Below are positions 1 to 5,099 of a stretch of 11,900 bases of DNA, piece after piece (position 1 is the stretch's first letter; each line of letters begins with the position of its first letter). The stretch is from assembly GCA_964610985.1 (NCBI GenBank), contig CAZSZJ010000033.1:1-11900 (forward strand), read 5' to 3'. Made by a program: the position numbers and the translations under genes. This DNA is from JARIHD01 sp964610985. Lineage in GTDB: Bacteria > Patescibacteriota > Saccharimonadia > Saccharimonadales > UBA4665. A model generated the notes under the pieces. The model was not told the DNA's origin and ran no database searches. It saw only the letters and a program-made list of their open reading frames with translations.

Positions 1-652
1 CTTTACCGAAGATTATCGTTTCGGGCGCAATACGGTCACGGAGTTCACGCACATGGTAAATGTCATCCCAATGCGCTGGCACTTTACTCATTTCTTTGCG
101 AGTGCGGCCATGGACCGTTAACATGCTAAGGTTCTGCCGCAACAATAGTTCGTGCCACGAGAAATCAACTTCGTTAAAGCCAAGCCGGGTCTTGACGCTG
201 ACGGGTACATGCCCTGCTCCGGCCTGCGTAGCCTTGATGATCCGTACTGCTAGTTCCGGGTTTTTGATAAGCGCCGAACAGGCGCCGCTTTTTACTTCGG
301 ACTTGGCCGGACAGCCCATATTCAGGTCGATGCCCACAAAGTTCACGCCTTCCGGCAGGTCAAACTCACGAGCAAACGTGCCATCGGCAATCTGTTCGGC
401 TGTTTTTTGGAAGTTTTCTGGCTTGAGACCCCAGAGTTGAGCAATCAATCTGGTTTCGCCCGCGGTAAAACGCATTTTTTTGAGCAACCGACTGCGCCCC
501 GGACTTTGCAGACCGTCCACATTCACAAATTCTGTAAAATACAGGTCGGGCGCTGCGCAGTCAGCAACCACACGTCGAAAAGCTGTGTCGGTGACATCGT
601 CCATCGGGGCCAACACAAAAAATGGCCTAGGTAGCTGCTGCAACATATTCAT
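1..652 (-). CDS. dus: tRNA-dihydrouridine synthase (3' end outside window)
   Basis: This flavoenzyme reduces uridines in the tRNA D-loop region to dihydrouridine, using FMN and NAD(P)H in the cytoplasm. The 217 codons seen cover most of the TIM-barrel. An APMDDVTD motif lies at residues 15-22 (family form APMxxVTD). The catalytic loop NMGCP carries Cys114, and the downstream segment SGACSAL fits the family. VKTRLGF and TVHGRTRKE follow near residues 164-195 and are phosphate/flavin-binding segments. The C-terminal helical domain lies beyond base 1. I chose the ATG at 652; an in-frame ATG at 646 is the alternative. No Shine-Dalgarno site precedes it, but a good promoter ends 8 nt upstream, so the mRNA is probably leaderless. 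The gene lies 110 bp downstream of the ABC exporter and has its own promoter. The family call is firm; the subfamily (DusA/B/C-like) is not resolved, although the motifs look DusB/C-like. Confidence 0.93.
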   Translation of the reverse strand, partial: MNMLQQLPRPFFVLAPMDDVTDTAFRRVVADCAAPDLYFTEFVNVDGLQSPGRSRLLKKMRFTAGETRLIAQLWGLKPENFQKTAEQIADGTFAREFDLPEGVNFVGIDLNMGCPAKSEVKSGACSALIKNPELAVRIIKATQAGAGHVPVSVKTRLGFNEVDFSWHELLLRQNLSMLTVHGRTRKEMSKVPAHWDDIYHVRELRDRIAPETIIFGK

Positions 653-660
653 TACTACTT

Positions 661-689
661 ATTATAAAATATTAGCATCATCTATTCAA
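661..689 (-). promoter_or_regulatory. Promoter for dus, predicted leaderless start
   Basis: Reading leftwards, TTGAAT (689-684) is followed after 17 bp by a perfect TATAAT (666-661). The expected start site is near 654, two bases before the ATG at 652. Both hexamers and the spacing fit a housekeeping sigma-70 promoter. The lack of a Shine-Dalgarno site fits a leaderless transcript. Confidence 0.6.
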
Positions 690-700
690 TGGTCGTCAGG

Positions 701-757
701 TCAAATGGTGAGACTATTTGATTCTGTCGCATTCCAATGCGGCAAGCAGTAGCTGCC
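701..757. repeat. Small inverted repeats between ABC permease and dus
   Basis: Three short dyads lie between the permease stop and the dus promoter. TCAAAT/ATTTGA (701-706 and 716-721) has a 9-nt spacer. CGCATT/AATGCG lies at about 729-742 with a 2-nt centre. An imperfect GGC(A)AGC/GCTGCC hairpin lies at about 741-757. None is followed by a T-run on the minus strand, so they do not form a standard terminator. They could be mRNA 3'-end structures or an operator upstream of dus, but short dyads also occur by chance. Confidence 0.25.
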
Positions 758-762
758 AATAC

Positions 763-1866
763 CTATTCCCAGCGGAAAATCTTGAATGACAAGGCGTAGA
801 TGACCACCGCCCAAACAGCCAGAATGAGTAACTGCGGGCCTAGGTCAAAGATCGTCTGACCTTCGGTCATGATATAACGCATACCATCAACGATGGGCGA
901 CAGCGGCAGGTACGCCGTAACGCTCTGCAGCCATTCAGGCATCAAAAACCGGGGGAAGAAAACGCCGCTCAGGAACATCAACGGAAACGCCACCAGGTTA
1001 GACAGCGGCGCAGATTGGTTTTCGTTCTTTGCCCAGCCACCAATAGCCAGGCCAAATCCGAACATCACCACAATGCCCACTATCGAAAACAATATGAGGC
1101 TCAAGTAATCACCTCGCATATTAAAGTCGAACACCGTCAACCCGGCCACAAACATAATCGTCAGCGACAATAGCCCGACGAGCGCATAGTTGAGGAGTGT
1201 GCCAAGAACCAGCTGCGAGGCCGTCAAGGGCGTTGCGCGCAGGCGCCGCAGAACACCCGTCTTTTTATCGGACGGGAACCCATTGGCTAGCCCAAAGATA
1301 CCGAGCGACATAATCGAAAAGCCCAACATGCCAGATAATAGGTAATCAAACCGGCTCAGGTTGGTTGTCTTGGTAGCCTGCTGCTTGACCCTGAGCGGAT
1401 CAGCAGTCTTGGTGAGCTGGCCATTAATGCCATCCAAAACGCCGGTCATCACGCTCGCCACAGTCCGGCCGCTTTCGGGACTAGCCTGGTCGACATACAC
1501 CAGCACGTCACCGCTGGGCAACATATCCTTATTGGGCAGGCCAAATTCCTTCGGCAGCTCAATAATACTATCGATTTCGCCGCGGCCCATTTTTTCTTTG
1601 GCGGCATCCAGGTCTTTGATGTCTTCTTTGACCTTAAAGACGTTGTCTTTGGTGGCTTGTTTTATGAAATCTTTGGAAAATTCAGTCTGAGAATGATTGA
1701 TGACGGCAATATCAAAACTGACGTCAGTGTTGCGGAACAGCGAACCGAACACAAACAAAAACAGTAGCGGAAACAGAAACGTAAAGAAGAGCGCCACCGG
1801 ATCCCGGCTGAAGCGCTTGATAAACGCGCCGGCTAGCGTAAATACGGTCATAAAATATCGTTTCAT
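763..1866 (-). CDS. ABC-2 type transporter permease
   Basis: This is the membrane half of an ABC exporter (DrrB/YhhJ/ABC2_membrane type), 367 residues. One membrane segment lies at about 24-44, then a roughly 130-residue extracytoplasmic domain (about 45-170), then five segments near 175-195, 218-242, 253-277, 287-305 and 343-362. This is the usual six-segment layout of the subfamily with a large first loop. The cytoplasmic KKTGVLRRLRATPL stretch (201-214) and the LSGVFFPRFLMP segment near 299-310 are typical. The start follows the ATPase stop after one base (TAA-T-ATG), so translation is probably coupled and the two products form one complex. The substrate cannot be read from the sequence; relatives export drugs, lipids or antibiotics. 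Confidence 0.9.
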   Translation of the reverse strand: MKRYFMTVFTLAGAFIKRFSRDPVALFFTFLFPLLFLFVFGSLFRNTDVSFDIAVINHSQTEFSKDFIKQATKDNVFKVKEDIKDLDAAKEKMGRGEIDSIIELPKEFGLPNKDMLPSGDVLVYVDQASPESGRTVASVMTGVLDGINGQLTKTADPLRVKQQATKTTNLSRFDYLLSGMLGFSIMSLGIFGLANGFPSDKKTGVLRRLRATPLTASQLVLGTLLNYALVGLLSLTIMFVAGLTVFDFNMRGDYLSLILFSIVGIVVMFGFGLAIGGWAKNENQSAPLSNLVAFPLMFLSGVFFPRFLMPEWLQSVTAYLPLSPIVDGMRYIMTEGQTIFDLGPQLLILAVWAVVIYALSFKIFRWE

Positions 1867-1867
1867 A

Positions 1868-2626
1868 TTATTCCCGCAGCTCCTTGCCCGTTAAGTCGAT
1901 AAATACATCTTCGAGGTCGGCCTGTTCGACGTGCTGTGGCTTCGTAAATCCGCGTGCTAGCAGCTGTTTGACCAAATTCTTGGGTGAATCGAGCGCGATA
2001 ATCTTGCCGTCATCCATCACGGCTACACGGTCGCAGAGCAATTCGGCTTCTTCCATGTAATGCGTCGTGAGCATGACAGTAATGCCCTTCTTTTTGACCG
2101 AAGCGATCAGGTCCCAGAGGTGACGGCGCGCCTGCGGGTCCAAACCAGTTGTCGGTTCGTCCAAAAACAAAATACGCGGTTCGTTGACGAGCGCGGAGGC
2201 AATACTAAAGCGCTGCTTTTGCCCACCAGACAAACGTTCGACGTAACTGCCAGCCTTGTCGCGCAGTTCCACTTCGTCCAAAAGTGCCAGCGGATCGACC
2301 TTGCGGCCATAAATACTGGCGAAGACCTTAAGCTGTTCAACCAAATTCATTTTGTCGTAGAATGCTGTCGACTGTAGCTGAATACCGATAATTTCTTTTA
2401 CTTTGGCGGGGTGCTTGGCAACGTCGATACCGTCCAGCATAATTTCGCCGGACTCTACTGGACGCAGCGCCTCGATTGTTTCGAACGTCGTCGTCTTGCC
2501 CGCACCGTTTGGTCCGAGGATGCCAAAAATTTCGCCTTCCTGGACTTCAAAACTAATGCCTTTGACAACTTGTTTGTCACCATAGGTTTTGGTTAGGTCT
2601 TTAACCTTGAGGATTGGTTTTTTCAT
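1868..2626 (-). CDS. ABC transporter ATP-binding protein
   Basis: This is the ATPase subunit that drives the neighbouring ABC-2 permease at the cytoplasmic face. All nucleotide-binding motifs are intact: Walker A GPNGAGKT (38-45), Q-loop Gln near 83-85, signature LSGGQ (132-136), Walker B ILFLDE (152-157), D-loop GLD (161-163) and switch His189 in TTH. At 252 residues it is shorter than DrrA/NodI-type ATPases (about 300). The C-terminal extension is trimmed, but it still ends with the usual DVFIDLTGKELRE-like segment. It is the first gene of a two-gene unit, with a 1-nt gap to the permease. The start ATG at 2626 has no strong Shine-Dalgarno site but sits just downstream of an extended -10 element. 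Confidence 0.93.
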   Translation of the reverse strand: MKKPILKVKDLTKTYGDKQVVKGISFEVQEGEIFGILGPNGAGKTTTFETIEALRPVESGEIMLDGIDVAKHPAKVKEIIGIQLQSTAFYDKMNLVEQLKVFASIYGRKVDPLALLDEVELRDKAGSYVERLSGGQKQRFSIASALVNEPRILFLDEPTTGLDPQARRHLWDLIASVKKKGITVMLTTHYMEEAELLCDRVAVMDDGKIIALDSPKNLVKQLLARGFTKPQHVEQADLEDVFIDLTGKELRE

Positions 2627-2635
2627 ATGCTTCTA

Positions 2636-2644
2636 ACTATATCA
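2636..2644 (-). promoter_or_regulatory. Extended -10 promoter for ABC exporter operon
   Basis: The minus strand reads TGA-TATAGT at 2644-2636: a TGn extension plus a 5/6 match to TATAAT. The predicted start is near 2629, three bases before the ATG at 2626. No good -35 is visible 16-18 bp upstream, which extended -10 promoters can tolerate. The stretch between it and the terminator at 2705 is strongly pyrimidine-rich on this strand. Confidence 0.5.
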
Positions 2645-2704
2645 TTGATACTGAGCGGAGATGAAGAGAGAAATGCTTGGGGAGAGAAGAAAGGGAGAAA
2701 AATC

Positions 2705-2740
2705 AAAACACCTTCGGATTAACGAACCAGAAGGTGTTTT
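2705..2740 (-). terminator. Intrinsic terminator of the 67-residue gene
   Basis: An 11-bp perfect stem (AAAACACCTTC at 2705-2715 with GAAGGTGTTTT at 2730-2740) encloses a 14-nt loop. On the minus strand it is followed by TTTTGATTTTT, a suitable U-tract. It lies 12 bp after the stop codon of the small gene at 2753 and separates that gene from the ABC operon. Confidence 0.85.
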
Positions 2741-2752
2741 GGAGATAAAAAA

Positions 2753-2956
2753 CTATTTATTATCGCGCTTTACGGTAAGGAAACCGTTACGTACGTTTTC
2801 GTTGACCACAAAACCGGCAGGTAGGTCTGCAGCAGTTTCAGGACGCTCGTCTTTACTAAAGTAGTAAATGGTCTGCTCTTTACCACCACGAAGAGTTACC
2901 TTTTTCGAATTCAGGTAGTAAGTGATATTCTTCGAGTTTGTGTGCTTGTAACCCAT
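2753..2956 (-). CDS. Small conserved-looking protein of unknown function (67 aa)
   Basis: The 67-residue product is basic and hydrophilic, with no membrane segment, signal peptide or cysteine. Its pattern (NSKNITYYLNSKKVTLRGG, then QTIYYFSKDERPE, then LPAGFVVNENVRNGFLTVK) looks like a compact beta-rich fold. It resembles, from memory, a family of tiny proteins seen in Saccharibacteria and other CPR genomes, with no function known to me. It has every sign of a real and probably well-expressed gene: promoter with consensus -35, a purine-rich Shine-Dalgarno site GAGGGAG (2974-2968, 11 nt before the ATG) and a strong terminator right after the stop. An inverted repeat over the promoter suggests regulation. 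It is monocistronic and divergent from the membrane protein at 3126. Confidence 0.85.
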   Translation of the reverse strand: MGYKHTNSKNITYYLNSKKVTLRGGKEQTIYYFSKDERPETAADLPAGFVVNENVRNGFLTVKRDNK

Positions 2957-2987
2957 TGCTAGATTTTCTCCCTCTTATGCATTAGTA

Positions 2988-3003
2988 ATGGTATCCCTAC
3001 CAT
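2988..3003. promoter_or_regulatory. Possible operator: ATGGTA-tccc-TACCAT inverted repeat
   Basis: Perfect 6-bp arms around a 4-bp centre cover most of the -10 hexamer and the predicted start site of the 67-residue gene. The dyad continues weakly outward (AGTA left, ACT right, with a one-base offset). The placement fits a repressor site. It could also form a hairpin at the very 5' end of the mRNA. Confidence 0.4.
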
Positions 3004-3028
3004 ACTCTGACCAATTTTCATTTGTCAA
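2999..3028 (-). promoter_or_regulatory. Promoter for the 67-residue gene
   Basis: On the minus strand a perfect -35 TTGACA (3028-3023), an 18-bp spacer and TATGGT (3004-2999, 4/6) predict a start near 2992. This gives a 36-nt leader carrying the GAGGGAG ribosome site. Unlike several neighbours, this gene uses a conventional leader. Confidence 0.6.
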
Positions 3029-3057
3029 CTTTTTTGTATCTTGAGGTCATCTTGGGT

Positions 3058-3087
3058 TTGCAAGTTTTACACGTTATGTATTACACT
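3058..3087 (+). promoter_or_regulatory. Weak candidate promoter for the 209-residue membrane protein
   Basis: TTGCAA (3058-3063), an 18-bp spacer and TACACT (3082-3087) would start transcription near 3094, giving a leader of about 32 nt with a GGGGGA ribosome site at 3115-3120. TATAGA at 3094-3099 is an alternative -10. Both are imperfect matches, so the exact promoter is uncertain. Confidence 0.3.
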
Positions 3088-3125
3088 TATGCCTATAGAA
3101 AAGTATTTAAGGGCGGGGGAACCAA

Positions 3126-3755
3126 ATGGATTTTTTGCATCGCAATGCGAACAATCAGTCTCAACCAGCAAGACCTAGCAGCCAAAGCTCGGCATCTGTT
3201 GCAGCTGGAAATGACGGCTTAAAAAAAGTAATAAATCGCGAGCCTCGTTGGCTACGCGTTGTTGTGGTCGTACTACTCTTTTCCGGTACCATATTGGCAC
3301 TTTCAATCGCCATTTTGTTGTACATTGGCAAAGATAAAGAAGCCCGTTACATCGACAAAGCAAAGTATCAGGCTGTCTTTTTGACAAACGGCCAAGTGTA
3401 CTTCGGCACGGTCGCACAGGTCACTGACCACTTTGTAGATCTCCAAAACATCTACTACCTCAATTCACAGGCACAACCTGACGCGGACAAAAAGAACGCC
3501 GAACAGCAGACTAGTTTCTCGCTTGTAAAACTCGGCTGTGAACTGCACGGTCCAACCGACCAGATGATCATCAACCGCGATCAAGTTAGTTTCTGGGAAA
3601 ACCTCAAAACTGACGGCAAGGTTGCCAAGGCCATCCAACAGTTTAAAGATCAAAACCCAGATGGCCAGAACTGTAGCGAAACCACCAACAGTACGCAACA
3701 GAGCCAATCACCAACACAAACAACTACACCTAGCACAGCAAATAAAAAACAGTAA
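3126..3755 (+). CDS. Membrane-anchored protein of unknown function (209 aa)
   Basis: Residues 1-42 are a polar, Ser/Gln-rich cytoplasmic segment ending in basic residues. One membrane helix spans about 43-67. Residues 70-187 form a soluble domain predicted outside the cell, containing YQAVFLTNGQVYFGTV (81-96), a DLQNIYYL strand and a KLGCELHGP...INRDQVSFWENL segment. The last 20 or so residues are a Ser/Thr/Gln-rich tail. It looks like a family common in CPR genomes (the VFLTNGQVYFG and SFWENL motifs), recognised from memory; no function is known to me. The ATG at 3126 is preceded by GGGGGA with 5-nt spacing. A strong terminator follows, so it is a single-gene unit. The divergent neighbour is the 67-residue gene. 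Confidence 0.85.
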   Translation: MDFLHRNANNQSQPARPSSQSSASVAAGNDGLKKVINREPRWLRVVVVVLLFSGTILALSIAILLYIGKDKEARYIDKAKYQAVFLTNGQVYFGTVAQVTDHFVDLQNIYYLNSQAQPDADKKNAEQQTSFSLVKLGCELHGPTDQMIINRDQVSFWENLKTDGKVAKAIQQFKDQNPDGQNCSETTNSTQQSQSPTQTTTPSTANKKQ

Positions 3756-3773
3756 AGCACTCCGCAAAAAAAC

Positions 3774-3803
3774 AAGAGACTCCCGTAATTGGAGTCTCTT
3801 TTG
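3774..3803 (+). terminator. Intrinsic terminator after the 209-residue gene
   Basis: A perfect 10-bp stem (AAGAGACTCC at 3774-3783, GGAGTCTCTT at 3791-3800) with a 7-nt loop runs into TTTT. An A-run on the left (3766-3772) would supply a U-tract on the other strand too, so it could work both ways. Its T-run merges with the -10 element of the next gene. Confidence 0.8.
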
Positions 3804-3810
3804 CTATCAT
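3802..3810 (+). promoter_or_regulatory. Extended -10 promoter for the YbaK-type gene
   Basis: TGC-TATCAT directly follows the terminator stem. The predicted start is at 3817, one base before the ATG at 3818, giving an almost perfectly leaderless transcript. The -35 region would fall inside the terminator hairpin and is not a match, so recognition would depend on the TGn extension. Confidence 0.5.
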
Positions 3811-3817
3811 GGGCTAT

Positions 3818-4357
3818 ATGAAGATTGGTACGCTTGATTTTAAACCTATCGACGAAAACTACGGCCTCGTCGCTGCACCCATTAAAGAAAAACTGTGGGG
3901 CACAGACTTAGCTGCCGGCGTATTTGTCGCTTCCATTGACGCAAAACTTTCGGATACAGCAGCTTTTTGTGAGCACTACGGCGTAGGGCTCGATATATCC
4001 GCCAACTGCCTTATTATCCAAGCCAAACGAGCCGATCGAACATGGTACGTAGCGTGTATTGTCCCAGCGACTGGACGGGCAGACGTAAATGGCATCGTCA
4101 AAAAGACACTTGAGGCCCGCAAAATCTCGTTTGCGCCCATGGACACTGCCCTAGCCTTGTCGGGCATGGAATTTGGCGGCATCACCCCCATTGGCCTACC
4201 CGATGATTGGCAGATTTTGATTGATGCTTCTTTGATGAAGCACGATGTGGTTATCATTGGTGGTGGCGTGCGTGGCTCAAAGATTGCTATAAAAACCAAA
4301 ACCCTGCAAGCTTTGCCAGGAGTCACCGTGTTATCACTGATTAAAAGCGAAATATGA
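3818..4357 (+). CDS. YbaK/ProX-type aminoacyl-tRNA deacylase
   Basis: Members of this family hydrolyse mischarged aminoacyl-tRNA, typically Cys-tRNA(Pro) or Ala-tRNA(Pro), in the cytoplasm. The 179-residue product carries the hallmarks of the family: a central GIVKKTLEA stretch with the conserved Lys, then LSGMEFGGITPIGLP, then a VIIGGGVRGSKI segment matching the GGVSPIG and 'GGGxRxxK' signatures. Length fits stand-alone YbaK-like proteins, with a longer N-terminal region than E. coli YbaK. An upstream in-frame ATG at 3809 would add three residues (MGY), but it lies inside the predicted -10, so I prefer 3818. No Shine-Dalgarno site is present. The exact tRNA substrate (Cys, Ala or other) is not decidable here. 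The gene ends in TGA at 4355-4357, abutting the stop of a tiny minus-strand ORF. Confidence 0.85.
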   Translation: MKIGTLDFKPIDENYGLVAAPIKEKLWGTDLAAGVFVASIDAKLSDTAAFCEHYGVGLDISANCLIIQAKRADRTWYVACIVPATGRADVNGIVKKTLEARKISFAPMDTALALSGMEFGGITPIGLPDDWQILIDASLMKHDVVIIGGGVRGSKIAIKTKTLQALPGVTVLSLIKSEI

Positions 4358-4420
4358 TCATTCCGGCCAAACGAGGGAACCATTTGCTTGGCGGCGAAGC
4401 AGGTGGGCCAGTTCATCCAT
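4358..4420 (-). CDS. Possible 20-residue microprotein ORF
   Basis: The ATG at 4420 opens a 20-codon frame (starting MDELAHLLRR and ending SLVWPE) that stops in TGA at 4360-4358. A GGAGG lies upstream on the same strand (about 4436-4432), 11 nt from the ATG, in a window where Shine-Dalgarno sites are scarce. It begins 18 bp after the stop of the 202-residue membrane protein, so it would be cotranscribed with it. The sequence is a plausible amphipathic helix with a basic face. Its stop and the stop of the deacylase gene form the palindrome TGATCA. An ORF this short can easily arise by chance; conservation would decide. Confidence 0.25.
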   Translation of the reverse strand: MDELAHLLRRQANGSLVWPE

Positions 4421-4438
4421 GCGCTTACCCGCCTCCGT

Positions 4439-5047
4439 TTAAAGGAATCGTTTGGCGAGTACGGCCACGAATATTCGCGCTATCGCTGCCGCACCAAACA
4501 AAACCGCCAGCACAACACTAAATCCGGCCAAATCCGGCGACCAACTGGGCGAAACAAAGTCAAACTTATACATGGCGTCGGGAACGGTACGCGGTTTTGC
4601 TGTGGCATGTTCGGAAATGTATTTTTCAATACACGGTACCCGGTTGCGACCCGAAAAGTCAGAGCTGTTTTGCGATTCACAGAACTGTTGAGCGGTTGTA
4701 TATACGTCGGCATTCTGAGCTTGTGCTTTTTGACGCGCGGACTCCTGCAAACGCTGGTAAGTATATTTGAGCTGGATAGGCGGATACACACCCGTATCCC
4801 CGCCCGAGAGATTAGTATTCATGTGGCCATAAACGTATGCGCGCAGCTTTTGCAGCGCTTGTTCGACGTTTTCGCCTTTTTCATCGGCGGCGTAGAGGTC
4901 GTTGCGCAGCTCAACCATGCGCAGATTGTTGGCACGGAGAGCAAAAACAGCGATTAGAGAAAACAGCAAAAACGGCACGACCAAATACCAAACCTTGACC
5001 GGACGAATGCGCGCGGTCCAAATGTGATGTAGTTGTTTTTTGTCCAT
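4439..5047 (-). CDS. Two-pass membrane protein of unknown function (202 aa)
   Basis: A basic N-terminus (residues 1-18) leads into a membrane helix at about 19-37. Residues 38-174 form a soluble domain predicted outside the membrane, and a second helix spans about 175-197 with a basic end. The outer domain begins with a helical region (LRNDLYAADEKGENVEQALQ pattern), contains HMNTNLSGGD (75-84) and PPIQLKYTYQRL (89-100), and has just two cysteines, Cys123 and Cys139, which could form a disulfide. FDFVSPSWSPDLAG precedes the second helix. It resembles, from memory, a family common in Saccharibacteria; no function is known to me. It diverges from the MurC-like gene, with 52 bp between starts and abutting promoters, which suggests joint control and perhaps a cell-envelope role. 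No Shine-Dalgarno site stands out. Confidence 0.85.
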   Translation of the reverse strand: MDKKQLHHIWTARIRPVKVWYLVVPFLLFSLIAVFALRANNLRMVELRNDLYAADEKGENVEQALQKLRAYVYGHMNTNLSGGDTGVYPPIQLKYTYQRLQESARQKAQAQNADVYTTAQQFCESQNSSDFSGRNRVPCIEKYISEHATAKPRTVPDAMYKFDFVSPSWSPDLAGFSVVLAVLFGAAAIARIFVAVLAKRFL

Positions 5048-5075
5048 CGTTTTTGTGCTTTTTTAATTCCCTTAA

Positions 5076-5084
5076 AGTGTAACA
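5076..5084 (-). promoter_or_regulatory. Extended -10 promoter for the two-pass membrane protein
   Basis: The minus strand reads TGT-TACACT at 5084-5076, a TGn extension with a 4/6 hexamer. The predicted start is near 5069, giving a leader of about 21 nt to the ATG at 5047. It abuts the plus-strand element at 5085. Confidence 0.45.
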
Positions 5085-5093
5085 TGCTAGACT
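5085..5093 (+). promoter_or_regulatory. Extended -10 promoter for the MurC-like gene
   Basis: TGC-TAGACT at 5085-5093 predicts a start exactly at 5100, the A of the ATG, so the mRNA would be leaderless. The hexamer is a 4/6 match and no -35 is evident. GGAAG lies between hexamer and ATG but would not be transcribed in this model; if transcription starts further upstream it could act as a ribosome site. Confidence 0.45.
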
Positions 5094-5099
5094 GGAAGC

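Noticed and set aside
729..757. Hairpins after the ABC permease as an intrinsic terminator
   Set aside because: No U-tract follows on the minus strand, so only structure, not a standard terminator, is supported.
3976..4416. 146-codon minus-strand open frame
   Set aside because: Lies opposite the YbaK-type gene, whose motifs are clear; no motif or promoter of its own.
4402..4433. GGTGGG/CCCGCC stem as a possible terminator between convergent genes
   Set aside because: The loop is about 20 nt, one pair is a wobble and no T-run follows on either strand.
4388..4957. 189-codon plus-strand open frame with a hydrophobic stretch
   Set aside because: Antisense to the two-pass membrane protein, which has a coherent topology and promoter; the hydrophobic part reflects the opposite strand.
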